DNA from: JAEXNA01 sp037968995
GTDB lineage: Bacteria > Vulcanimicrobiota > Xenobia > Xenobiales > JADMJV01
Assembly: GCA_037968995.1 (NCBI GenBank)
Contig: JBBKWP010000470.1
Location: 1 to 17,296 of the forward strand
Direction of reading: 5' to 3'
DNA: 17,296 nt
The notes under the pieces were generated by a model. The model ran no database searches and was not told where the DNA came from. It saw nothing but the letters and a program-made list of their open reading frames with translations. Both the position numbers and the translations under genes were made by a program. Within the stretch, counting starts at the first letter, position 1; every line of letters begins with the position of its first letter. This document shows, piece by piece, positions 6,627 through 14,538 of this stretch.

Positions 6627-7808
6627 ATGAAGTCGCATTGGTGCCTAGCTCCTGAAAAAAAATTCCTCAATCACGGCTCGTACGGAGCCTGTCCCGAATG
6701 TGTCCTGGACGCTCAGGAGAACCTCAGACGGGAACTTGAGAGTGCGCCGGTCCATTTTATGTCGCGTCGCTATCCCTTACTTCTCGCTCAGGTTCGAGAG
6801 TTCACTGCCAACTTTCTGACTTGCGAACCCGAGAATTTGGTCTTCGTAACCAATGCAACGGCTGGAGTCAACGCGGTGCTCCGCTCCTTGACTTGGAACC
6901 CCGGTGACGAACTTCTGGTCACCGACCACGTGTATGAGGCCTGCCGAAACGTAGCCTCCTATTTGGCCCAACGCTTTCAAATTCGCATCGTCGTGGTTTC
7001 CATTCCCTTTCCGGATGTCGTCGTGGGCGATGTCGTCGAGCGGATTAAAGAGAATTTGTCAGCGAAAACCAAGCTGGTCATGATCGATCACGTGACGAGT
7101 CCAACAGCCTTAGTCTTTCCGCTCGCAGAGATCGCCGAGACCGTCGCCGATCGCGGCATCCCGCTATTAGTCGATGGCGCTCACGCCCCTGGGATGCTCG
7201 ATCTCAACTTGGAGCGTCTCGGGAACAGCGGCGTAACCTATTACACCGGAAACTTCCACAAATGGTGCTGCTCAGCAAAAGGCGCAGCCTTTCTCTGGGC
7301 CCGCCCAGCCCAGCAAAGAGTTCTTCACCCACCAGTGGTGAGCCACGGATTTCGTTGCCAAAGTGCTCAGACACGTTTTCTCGAAGAGTTCGATTGGTGC
7401 GGGACCTTCGACCCAACGGCCTGGCTCTCGATTCCCACCGCTCTCAACTTCTTGGGGCATCTCTTCCCGGGCGGATGGAGCGAACTCAGAACACGCGGCC
7501 GGGACCTTCTCAAACAAGGACGAGACATCGTCCTGGACGCTTTGCCTCCCCAAGACCTCGTTGACGATGGGTTCTTATGCCAGATGGCGTCGCTGCTGCT
7601 ACCCCAAGCCACTTCGCCGCGACTTGGAGAACGTTTGTTCGACGAGTTTCATCTCGACACGATGGTTACGAATTGGAACGGCCGCAAGATATTGCGTCTT
7701 TCCGCCGCTCCCTACAATGAAGTGGATGACTATCTAGCGCTCCGACAGGCGCTGAAACACCTCAAAGTGGGCGAGGAAGAAACCACAGCAACGGCCAAGG
7801 TCGAATGA
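6627..7808 (+). CDS. PLP-dependent class V aminotransferase, isopenicillin-N-epimerase-like
   Basis: A 393-residue cytoplasmic fold-type I PLP enzyme. The N-terminus FLNHGSYGACP is the substrate-side motif common in the isopenicillin-N-epimerase-like branch. TNATAGVNAV (75-84) matches the phosphate-binding loop, D183 in VDGAHAPG would bind the pyridine nitrogen, and K212 in TGNFHKWCCSAKG is the Schiff-base lysine. Length is normal for the family. The start ATG at 6627 is well placed for the conserved N-terminus, but the ribosome site is weak. Proteins of this branch are racemases, desulfurases or lyases of uncertain substrate. Nothing here indicates beta-lactam synthesis. It diverges from the NlpC/P60 operon, with 80 bases between them, and is followed after one base by a phosphodiesterase-type gene, so the two are probably one transcript. 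Confidence 0.9.
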   Translation: MKSHWCLAPEKKFLNHGSYGACPECVLDAQENLRRELESAPVHFMSRRYPLLLAQVREFTANFLTCEPENLVFVTNATAGVNAVLRSLTWNPGDELLVTDHVYEACRNVASYLAQRFQIRIVVVSIPFPDVVVGDVVERIKENLSAKTKLVMIDHVTSPTALVFPLAEIAETVADRGIPLLVDGAHAPGMLDLNLERLGNSGVTYYTGNFHKWCCSAKGAAFLWARPAQQRVLHPPVVSHGFRCQSAQTRFLEEFDWCGTFDPTAWLSIPTALNFLGHLFPGGWSELRTRGRDLLKQGRDIVLDALPPQDLVDDGFLCQMASLLLPQATSPRLGERLFDEFHLDTMVTNWNGRKILRLSAAPYNEVDDYLALRQALKHLKVGEEETTATAKVE

Positions 7809-7809
7809 C

Positions 7810-8553
7810 ATGGACATCGCGATACTCACCTTCAATGTACGTTACGATATCGGTCAAGATGGAGCCAACGGGTGGGCCCTTAGACTGCCCCTCATACTGG
7901 AAACAATCGCAAGTTGTGATGCGGATGTCATCGCCTTCCAAGAAGTGCTTCCGCATCAACGTCGGGCACTTGCGGTCGCCCTGCCCACGTATCGATTCGT
8001 GGGACGCGGTCGTGACAAAAACGGGGAAGGCGAGCAATGCACCGTCGCTGTCCGTCAAGGCATAGAGGTTCTCCAAGAAAGTACCTTCTGGCTTAGCCCC
8101 AATCCGGACGTGGAGGGAAGTCTGGGCTGGGACGCCATGCTCACTAGAATCTGCACCTGGGCTCGCCTGAAGCATCAGGGACAGGAGTTCGCTGTCTACA
8201 ACGCTCATTTTGACCACCACGGAACCACGGCGCCTCATAGGAGTGCCGACCTCATTCTCAGCAAAACGCGGGATTTACGGCAGCCTTTCTGTGTGGTGGG
8301 CGACTTCAACAGCGTCCCATCCTCAGAGACGATGACGCTGCTGCGCACCCGACTTCGAGATAGCCTGACGGAATGTAACCCCGAAAACGAAGCGGGAACT
8401 TACCACGAGTTCGGCACCTTGGAGCGACCGATTCGAATCGACTATCTCATGATGAGTCCAGAATGGGAGATTTTAGATTGCCAGATCCTGGCCCAGGACA
8501 ATGGACCCTATCCCTCGGACCACTTTCCGGTGTTAGGTCGCTATAGACTCTAA
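7810..8553 (+). CDS. Endonuclease/exonuclease/phosphatase (EEP) family hydrolase
   Basis: A 247-residue protein with every core EEP motif: N9 in TFNVRYD, E45 in AFQEV, NAHFDHHG (131-138), D165/N167 in GDFNS, D211 in RIDYL and the D237/H238 pair in PSDHFPV. These residues bind the divalent metal and activate water for phosphodiester or phosphomonoester hydrolysis. There is no signal peptide, so it is cytoplasmic. The family includes DNA-repair nucleases, sphingomyelinase-like enzymes and sugar-nucleotide or lipid phosphatases. The short compact form and NVRYD start resemble the general metal-dependent hydrolase group, not exonuclease III, so I cannot name the substrate. The ATG follows the aminotransferase stop by one base (TGACATG). 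The gene converges on the M23 gene with 12 bases between stops. Confidence 0.9.
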   Translation: MDIAILTFNVRYDIGQDGANGWALRLPLILETIASCDADVIAFQEVLPHQRRALAVALPTYRFVGRGRDKNGEGEQCTVAVRQGIEVLQESTFWLSPNPDVEGSLGWDAMLTRICTWARLKHQGQEFAVYNAHFDHHGTTAPHRSADLILSKTRDLRQPFCVVGDFNSVPSSETMTLLRTRLRDSLTECNPENEAGTYHEFGTLERPIRIDYLMMSPEWEILDCQILAQDNGPYPSDHFPVLGRYRL

Positions 8554-8565
8554 GAGCCCAGCGTT

Positions 8566-9411
8566 TCAGTGAGAGAACAGCATGCCCTCGACCGGAATGA
8601 CGGATTGACCGTTCTGGAGCATACGAAATGGGATCGAAGCAGTCTTAAGATCTGACCGCCTCGGCCGACAGACCTCAAAGTGGAGGTGCGGACCGTTGCT
8701 GTATCCGACATTGCCCGAATAGCCCAAGAGTTGACCCTCATCGATCCATTGGCCCAAGTGGACCGCTGCCCCCCGATGGCGCAGATGAAGATAGCGAGAC
8801 AGGGTTCCGTCAGTGTGGGCCAGGATGACATAGTTAGATTTTTCGAAAAGATCTTTGCGCCAACCGCCTTCAGAGTAGCGCTGTTCCAGATGGGTCACTA
8901 GACCCGCACGGGCGGCGTGGATCGCGACTCCTTCGGGCATCGGAAAGTCGACCGCGTAGCGAAGATCGCCGTCGTGCGATTTCGCCCCGCCAAACGCTTG
9001 GCCCACGGTGAAAGCCTGGCCGCGAGGCCACGGAATCTCGAAAGCCGTGGACGGTTTCTCCACGGCATACGACCCAAAGTTGTAGGTGTAGGTCCAACGA
9101 TACGACCAAGCCGATGAGGGGTTCGCCCTCTCCACCCTTGGGCCCCTTACGCGACCTTTAGCTGGTAAAACCAGCATCTCTTTGGGCCCGCGTACCGAGA
9201 CATTGTTGAGTTGCCAATCGAGCTTCAAAGTCACGGGAACCTGCGAGGAGTTGGAAAACGTAATGACCTCGAATCCAGCGCCCGTCTCTTTAGTGTAGCT
9301 GACGGGGTCGCTGAGAATCTCGCCCCAGGTTCCCTGGGTCAGGAGCAAAAGTAGAAATAGATGCAATACTAGGATTGCGGCTCGGCTGATACATCTTGAC
9401 CGGAGGTTCAC
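8566..9411 (-). CDS. Exported M23-family metallopeptidase (LytM/peptidoglycan endopeptidase type)
   Basis: A 281-residue exported protein. The signal peptide occupies about 1-30 (Leu-rich core, cleavage near TWG/E). A beta-rich N-terminal region of unknown family (about 31-125) precedes the M23 domain (about 132-250). Likely zinc ligands are H146 and D155 (SHDGDLRYAVDFPMPEG) and H244 in PHLHFEV, with H242 as a catalytic histidine. H209 in YLHLRH is also conserved. The H-to-D gap is longer than the classic HxxxD of LytM, as in the branch of M23 proteins carrying YAVDF. The start is GTG at 9411 with AAGGGGA four bases upstream. It lies 49 bases behind the small secreted-protein gene and could be the last gene of the glyoxylate operon or a separate unit. 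It probably trims cell-wall cross-links. Confidence 0.9.
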   Translation of the reverse strand: MNLRSRCISRAAILVLHLFLLLLLTQGTWGEILSDPVSYTKETGAGFEVITFSNSSQVPVTLKLDWQLNNVSVRGPKEMLVLPAKGRVRGPRVERANPSSAWSYRWTYTYNFGSYAVEKPSTAFEIPWPRGQAFTVGQAFGGAKSHDGDLRYAVDFPMPEGVAIHAARAGLVTHLEQRYSEGGWRKDLFEKSNYVILAHTDGTLSRYLHLRHRGAAVHLGQWIDEGQLLGYSGNVGYSNGPHLHFEVCRPRRSDLKTASIPFRMLQNGQSVIPVEGMLFSH

Positions 9412-9460
9412 TTTGTCCCCTTTCTGGGTTGGCTGACTCCGTAGCTTCTAAGAACCTATC

Positions 9461-9928
9461 TTAAGGATTCTCTTCGATCCAATTCATCATATCGAGAACC
9501 AGTGCTTCTTGTTGCTGATAGTCCTGATTTGTCATGACCTGCTTAATCCATAGAGGCCTGGCCGCGGCCCTTCCGGAGGCCGTCTCCACCCGGGCTGCTT
9601 TGATCAATCCTTCCAAACGCAGCATTTCCATTCTCATCATTCGAGTGACGGCTTTCGCGACGTCAGGCCGAGAACTCGACTCCAGCGCCAGACTCCGAAG
9701 CTTGAGTTGCGAAGCCTGTTGGTGAAGCTTCTCCCAAACGACTTGAGCCTCGGCCGCATTTATTTTGTCCTCGCGAAGAGCCTTGGAAGTTGCGGCGGTT
9801 TGGTCGTCGATGCTCCAGTTTTCTTTGCGAATCTGAACCAAGGCCCAAAAATCGTCTCCCGCATCTCCGGCCAGAACGGGCGTCATGAGGAACAAAAAGC
9901 AAAAGAGGAAAAGAGTTACACGTGTCAC
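9461..9928 (-). CDS. Small secreted protein of unknown function
   Basis: A 155-residue protein that I do not recognise. A signal peptide is clear at about 1-20 (TRVTLFLFCFLFLMTPVLA, then GDAGDD). The mature part is predicted by eye to be all-helical and rich in Gln, Glu, Ala and Arg, with no cysteines. It contains a helix with repeated Met/Arg (TRMMRMEMLRLEGL) and ends in MNWIEENP. The GTG start at 9928 lies three bases after the isocitrate lyase stop, so co-expression with aceA is very likely. It superficially resembles helical periplasmic proteins such as secreted chorismate mutases, but I see none of their catalytic pattern and do not make that call. A periplasmic location is inference from the signal peptide. 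Confidence 0.72.
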   Translation of the reverse strand: MTRVTLFLFCFLFLMTPVLAGDAGDDFWALVQIRKENWSIDDQTAATSKALREDKINAAEAQVVWEKLHQQASQLKLRSLALESSSRPDVAKAVTRMMRMEMLRLEGLIKAARVETASGRAAARPLWIKQVMTNQDYQQQEALVLDMMNWIEENP

Positions 9929-9931
9929 GGT

Positions 9932-12184
9932 CTATTTCGCTTTCCGAATCAAGGTTTTGAGTTCGTCGCTGTCTTTCTTCACCCAACGACTGACCTGATC
10001 CGAATCCACGGCCGCGACGATGATGTCCCCGATTTCGGTGTTCACTTCCGCGAAGAGTCCCAAGCGCTTCATCCCCTGGGTCTGAGCCTGGTTGTCATCG
10101 GTGGGAGTGACGTAGTGGACTTTGCTGGCTTTGTATCGGTGAACCAGAAACAGTTGCGCCAGCGTCATCAGACGTTTCTGGCGATAGTCGGGAAGCGTAG
10201 TCTGGTCGCGAACCGACAAAATATGGTGCCCGCGACGATCTTGAATGGGAGCGAAGACGATGCTCGCCACCTCTTGCTCCTTGCCGTCTAAAATCGATAA
10301 AGCCACAAGTTCGGAACTGGAACGATGAGGACGCAACTTCGCGTGGAGCGCTTCTTTCCATTGGTAGTGGTCGGTCCAGTCCTTGAGCCATGCATCCAAA
10401 ACCTTGGGCGGAACTTCGGTCTGAACCAGGTGCTGGGCGTGGGTCGACCCTTTTCCCATAGCCTTGGTAGAGGCGGTGCGACCCGAGGAAGCGACCAAGG
10501 CCCCGTCCATTCTGGGCCCACCGACGTAAGCTTGCGGAGTTTTGTAGGGAGATTCCAAGAGACGCAGTTTACGCTGCAACTGAGCCAAGGCCAACATTCC
10601 GTTCTTTTGCAGAGAAGTGGTGAACTCTTCGGCAGCCAGTCCGTCGACTTGATGCCCTCCGTAGGTGATAAAATTGAAGACAAATCCCAGTTTTCCGAGT
10701 TCCTCGGGGAAGGCGGTCATCTCCTCGTCGCTCATTCCGGTGGTGTCCCAATTGAAAGATGGTGAAAGGTTGTAAGCCATCATTTTCTGAGGAAAAACTG
10801 CGCGAATGGCGTCGGAGAACTGTTTGGCGTACGCTAAGTCCGCGGTCTTCGTTTCCATCCATATGATGTCGCAAAACGGAGCAACCGCCAAAGATTTCGC
10901 GATAGCGTAGTCGATCCCGCCACGAACTTGGAAGTATCCATCCGGCGTTCTTGAGGTGTGAGCGTCCCAATGGACCACGATCCCCAGGGTAGCCGCACGC
11001 TGCTGGACTTCATAGGAGGTGGCCTGAGCGGCGAAGGCTTTCCACTCTTCGACGGTGATGTCGAACTCCTTATCGTCGCTGTGGAATTTCATTTTCTCAG
11101 CCACGGCTTCGGCGAAGGTCATAATCCCCGAATCCGCCTCCCAAGCGTTGCCAAGGGCTCCGGACATGACGTCGAGCGCTTTTTCGAAAGCCACTCCCTC
11201 GGCTTCCTTGAGCGACGCGATACCCTCGGAGAAGGTCGCCTCTAGACCCATTTTCTTGAACCACTCGAAGGCCTCTTCGTACTCCTTGTCCGACAGTTCG
11301 CAAACCAGGTGCCCGTTCACCGCATTGACGCCGGAATCGTGGATCTTCTTCAAGAGTCCGAGAGCGCAAGCTTTGTAGCTCGGAATATCGGGGTTGGTAC
11401 AGCCGAGGATGAAGGGGAAGTCGCGATGGTCGGCGTCGGTGTCTAGTAGGTTGGCCGCCTCGGCATCAGTTCGCGCGACGATGATCCCTTCAACCTCCAT
11501 GATGTCGAGTTGGAACCTCGCGGCGTTCAGACGTTTGATCTGTTCCTCCACAGAAACCAAAACCTTGCCGGCCTGGTGGCCACATTTCTTGGCCCCCGGT
11601 TTCTGGTCTTCAATGTGATAGCCGGGCACCCCGACCTCCACGAACCGTCGGATAAGGTTCCGTACGTGAGCGTCTCCTCCGTGACCGGTGTCAGCGTCGG
11701 CGATAATGAACGGGCTATAGTCGATGACCTTGTTCGCTTCGCGCTCCGCGTCGGTCATGCGAGACCTCTCGAAACGTTGGTTTTTGTCCGCTGAAAGGAG
11801 AGCGCGCACGAGCGTCGAGGCTTCGTCGGGAACCTGGCTTAAAGGGTATGAGGCCAAATCGGCGCCTCGGTCTTCAGTAATGGAACCCTTGGCCGACGTC
11901 GCCCAACCGCCAAGATAGATTCCTTGAACACCCAGACGCTTCATCATGACCGCCTGACCGGGAGAATACGGTCCAAGAGTGGTGATCGATCGCTTTTGAG
12001 CGTAGAGATCTCGCAAGAGTCGAAAAAAACCAGAGGCCGCCTGTCGAGCGACCGCATAGTCGCACTGAAGAGTTCCCCTCTGCTCCACCACTTGACGGGC
12101 TGAGTAGAGTCTAGTGGTCTCTTCGAACCTTGGACTGGCGAACCACTCCTGGGTTTGCTTCAATTCGTTCCTAAGATTCTCCAT
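9932..12184 (-). CDS. aceA: Isocitrate lyase, long ICL2-like form with extra C-terminal domain
   Basis: Cleaves isocitrate to succinate and glyoxylate, the first step of the glyoxylate shunt. The catalytic signature KKCGH is at 199-203 with C201, preceded by IEDQKPGA. The active-site segments IADADTGHGG (161-170), ARTDAEAA and NLSPSFNW (472-479) are intact. At 750 residues it is far longer than the roughly 430 of E. coli AceA. It matches the size and layout of mycobacterial ICL2, with an insertion in the barrel (about 270-400) and a C-terminal domain after about 590. That domain carries a GNAT-like pattern (RLMTLAQLFLVHRYKAS, VTPTDDNQAQTQGMKRLG). In M. tuberculosis ICL2 such a domain binds acetyl-CoA or propionyl-CoA and activates the enzyme. 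The same control here is inference. ATG at 12184 has AGGAG seven bases upstream. aceB lies 67 bases before it. Confidence 0.95.
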   Translation of the reverse strand: MENLRNELKQTQEWFASPRFEETTRLYSARQVVEQRGTLQCDYAVARQAASGFFRLLRDLYAQKRSITTLGPYSPGQAVMMKRLGVQGIYLGGWATSAKGSITEDRGADLASYPLSQVPDEASTLVRALLSADKNQRFERSRMTDAEREANKVIDYSPFIIADADTGHGGDAHVRNLIRRFVEVGVPGYHIEDQKPGAKKCGHQAGKVLVSVEEQIKRLNAARFQLDIMEVEGIIVARTDAEAANLLDTDADHRDFPFILGCTNPDIPSYKACALGLLKKIHDSGVNAVNGHLVCELSDKEYEEAFEWFKKMGLEATFSEGIASLKEAEGVAFEKALDVMSGALGNAWEADSGIMTFAEAVAEKMKFHSDDKEFDITVEEWKAFAAQATSYEVQQRAATLGIVVHWDAHTSRTPDGYFQVRGGIDYAIAKSLAVAPFCDIIWMETKTADLAYAKQFSDAIRAVFPQKMMAYNLSPSFNWDTTGMSDEEMTAFPEELGKLGFVFNFITYGGHQVDGLAAEEFTTSLQKNGMLALAQLQRKLRLLESPYKTPQAYVGGPRMDGALVASSGRTASTKAMGKGSTHAQHLVQTEVPPKVLDAWLKDWTDHYQWKEALHAKLRPHRSSSELVALSILDGKEQEVASIVFAPIQDRRGHHILSVRDQTTLPDYRQKRLMTLAQLFLVHRYKASKVHYVTPTDDNQAQTQGMKRLGLFAEVNTEIGDIIVAAVDSDQVSRWVKKDSDELKTLIRKAK

Positions 12185-12251
12185 GATGTCTCTCCTATGT
12201 TCATTCGGTCAGGTGCGATTGGTTGTCGTGGGGCGGGACTGATTGAGCCCC

Positions 12252-13838
12252 CTAGGAAATGTGTTGGTAGGCAACGAGTGTCAAAAATTCACTGAAGTCT
12301 TCGGCGGTCATCATCTTTAGAAAAAGTTCGCAGGCCAAGGGAAAACGTCCCTCCGAAAAGCGAGCACCCAAAGTCTTGGAAAGCTCGGACATAACCTGGT
12401 CCATCGTGGTTTTTACAAGCTCGGCAGTGACCACTCGGCCGTCGCTCAACTTAGCGCCGTGCCTAACCCACTGCCACACTTGGGTTCTAGAGATCTCAGC
12501 CGTGGCTGCGTCCTCCATCAGGTTGTAAATGGGTACACATCCCTGACCTCGCAACCACGCCTCGACATATTGTAAACCGACGTCGATATTGGTTTTCAGA
12601 CCGTCAAACGTGATCGTGCCCTCGGGCACTTCCAAAAGATCGGCGGCCGTGACGCTGACTTCGTCACGAGACGTGTGAATCTGGTTGGGCGTCGGCATGT
12701 GTTGGTCGAAGATCTCCCTGGCCAGGGGAATCAGACCGGGATGAGCCACCCAAGTGCCATCGTGTCCGGCCTTCACCTCGCGAAGCTTGTCGTCTCGGAC
12801 CTTCGACATGGCGCGCTCGTTAGCTTCCACATCGTTCTTGATGGGAATCTGGGCCGCCATCCCGCCCATAGCGAAGGTGCCCCGCCGGTGACAGGTCTGG
12901 ATCAAAAGGTCCACATAAGACTGCAAGAAATGTCGAGTCATGCCCACCTGAGCGCGGTCCGGAACCACAAATTCGGGTAGGGCGCGATGCTTCTTAATGT
13001 AGCTGAAGATGTAGTCCCAGCGACCGCAGTTAAGACCCAAAGAGTGGTCCTTGAGTTCATAGAGGATCTCATCCATCTCGAAGGCCGCCGTGATGGTTTC
13101 TATCAGTACGGTCGCGCGCACAGTTCCTATGGGAATTCCCAGATGTTCCTGGGCAACGACGAAGACGCTGTTCCACAGACGAGCCTCCAACGCGTTTTCC
13201 AACTTCGCAAGATAGAAGTAGGGTCGACCTCCGTTCTTAACCAAAGTTCTTGCGTTGTGGAAAAAAAACAGCCCAAAATCGAACAGGCCCGCTGAAATGG
13301 CCTGACCGTCGACTTCGAATCCTTTTTCATCGAGGTGCCATCCGCGCGGTCGGACCATGAGCGTCGCGGTCGCTTCGTTCAAAGAATAGTGCTTGCCTTG
13401 ATCGTTAGTGAATTCGATGGTACCGCGCACGGCATCTCGAAGATTGATCTGGCCATCAAGATTGTTCGCCCAGGTTGGAGAATTGGAATCCTCGAAATCG
13501 GCCATGAACACCTGAGCGCCGGAATTCAGAGCGTTGATCACCATTTTGCGGTCTACCGGCCCAGTGATCTCCACTCGGCGGTCTTGGAGGTCCTCAGGCA
13601 CCTCGGCAACGGTCCAATCGCTGTCCCGTAAACTCTGAGTTTCCGTAGGGAACGCCAGGGACATTCCTTGGTTCAACTTCTCTTGAACCTCAGCCCTGTG
13701 AGCCAAAAGCTCTTGACGCGTGGCCTCAAACTTGCGGGACAGTTTGCTGAGGAAAACGATCGCATCATCGGTAAGGATCTCGCAGTACGCGGGAAGTTGT
13801 GTCCCCAGAACCCGAGCCCCTTCTTGAGAAATTTCCAT
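12252..13838 (-). CDS. aceB: Malate synthase A
   Basis: Condenses glyoxylate with acetyl-CoA to malate, completing the glyoxylate shunt with the adjacent isocitrate lyase. The 528 residues are close to E. coli AceB (533), so this is the A class, not the longer GlcB. Visible active-site features are R165 in VRPRGWH, E247 in VLIETITAAFEMDEI, the family signature KDHSLGLNCGRWDYIFSYIKKH with D275, and D443 in NLMEDAATAEISR as the catalytic base. I chose the ATG at 13838, which has GGAGGG six bases upstream. The frame continues to a TTG at 13877, but that adds 13 residues of no family character. It lies 67 bases upstream of aceA, and no intervening terminator is seen, so the two form one operon. 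Together they would let the cell grow on acetate or fatty acids. Confidence 0.96.
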   Translation of the reverse strand: MEISQEGARVLGTQLPAYCEILTDDAIVFLSKLSRKFEATRQELLAHRAEVQEKLNQGMSLAFPTETQSLRDSDWTVAEVPEDLQDRRVEITGPVDRKMVINALNSGAQVFMADFEDSNSPTWANNLDGQINLRDAVRGTIEFTNDQGKHYSLNEATATLMVRPRGWHLDEKGFEVDGQAISAGLFDFGLFFFHNARTLVKNGGRPYFYLAKLENALEARLWNSVFVVAQEHLGIPIGTVRATVLIETITAAFEMDEILYELKDHSLGLNCGRWDYIFSYIKKHRALPEFVVPDRAQVGMTRHFLQSYVDLLIQTCHRRGTFAMGGMAAQIPIKNDVEANERAMSKVRDDKLREVKAGHDGTWVAHPGLIPLAREIFDQHMPTPNQIHTSRDEVSVTAADLLEVPEGTITFDGLKTNIDVGLQYVEAWLRGQGCVPIYNLMEDAATAEISRTQVWQWVRHGAKLSDGRVVTAELVKTTMDQVMSELSKTLGARFSEGRFPLACELFLKMMTAEDFSEFLTLVAYQHIS

Positions 13839-13927
13839 TCTAGTCCCTCCGTTCGTACGTGAGGTAGCCTTCGCCAAGGTTCCGGTTCGCCTCCTTCAGA
13901 GTAGTCAGCGCGAGCCTTTGGAGAATA

Positions 13928-14455
13928 CTAATTCTGAGTTTTTAAACGGTCTAGGGACTCTAAAAGAAGTTCTCGACAGATAGGGTCAGGTAACTTTTCC
14001 GCCAGTTGGAAGGCACTCTGAGCCTGACCGGCGCGCTCCTCATCGGGGTCCCAGTCACTAGTGATCATTTCGAAGAGGAGATCCTCAGGGACGACGCTCA
14101 AGGCGGCTCGCAACATGGCCGAAGCGTGCTGCCTGTTTCCAAGGGCGGCTTTGAGTTCATTGTTGTCAGACCACGGCAGTTCAAACACCGTCAGGCCCTT
14201 TTTTATCAGAACGTCAGCTACCTCGGGGGTGCTCCGCTCGAAGACGTACATAAGAAGGGTGCTGTTGCCGTAAAACTGGACTTCAGAGAGTGTCTTAGCT
14301 TTATGGGGCGCCACCAGTTTGGCGACCAACTTCGAATCGTTGGCATCGATGGCAAACTGGAGGTTTGTAGTTTCATCATCTGTAAGCACTCGGCCGGAAT
14401 TCTCATCCCAAGGGCGAGGTCCTGCGTCCACCCCAACGAGTTGGTCCTCGGACAA
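13928..14455 (-). CDS. Ankyrin-repeat-like protein, function unknown
   Basis: An acidic protein of about 175 residues with weak ankyrin-like helix pairs. TNLQFAIDANDSKLVAKLVA (about 30-49) and NSTLLMYVFERSTPEVADVLIKKGL (about 64-88) follow the pattern of a short helix, a turn, then VA.LL. The final third is helical and ends in LLLESLDRLKTQN. There is no signal peptide or membrane segment, so it is probably cytoplasmic and a protein-binding scaffold. The start is uncertain. The longest frame begins at a TTG (14455). In-frame GTG codons at 14431 and at residue 23 are alternatives, and no ribosome site stands out. The gene reads toward aceB, 89 bases ahead, and might share its transcript. It diverges from the DJ-1 family gene across about 83 bases. 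Confidence 0.6.
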   Translation of the reverse strand: MSEDQLVGVDAGPRPWDENSGRVLTDDETTNLQFAIDANDSKLVAKLVAPHKAKTLSEVQFYGNSTLLMYVFERSTPEVADVLIKKGLTVFELPWSDNNELKAALGNRQHASAMLRAALSVVPEDLLFEMITSDWDPDEERAGQAQSAFQLAEKLPDPICRELLLESLDRLKTQN

Positions 14456-14538
14456 CGCCCCCGAAGTTCGCCAAAGAATCGCCAGGGCGAAATTCCCTAC
14501 ACAAGGTGTTCGGAGGATCCACTATCGAAGAACCGGAC

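Noticed and set aside
9461..9928. Secreted chorismate mutase
   Set aside because: Size, signal peptide and helical content are similar, but the expected Arg/Lys/Glu catalytic pattern is not visible.
9707..10291. Plus-strand open frame of 194 codons over the aceA end and the secreted-protein gene
   Set aside because: It crosses two well-supported minus-strand genes and has no recognisable family features.
14467..14491. Inverted repeat TTCGCC/GGCGAA with a 13-base spacer in the divergent gap
   Set aside because: Six-base arms with this spacing occur often by chance, and no promoter elements flank it convincingly.
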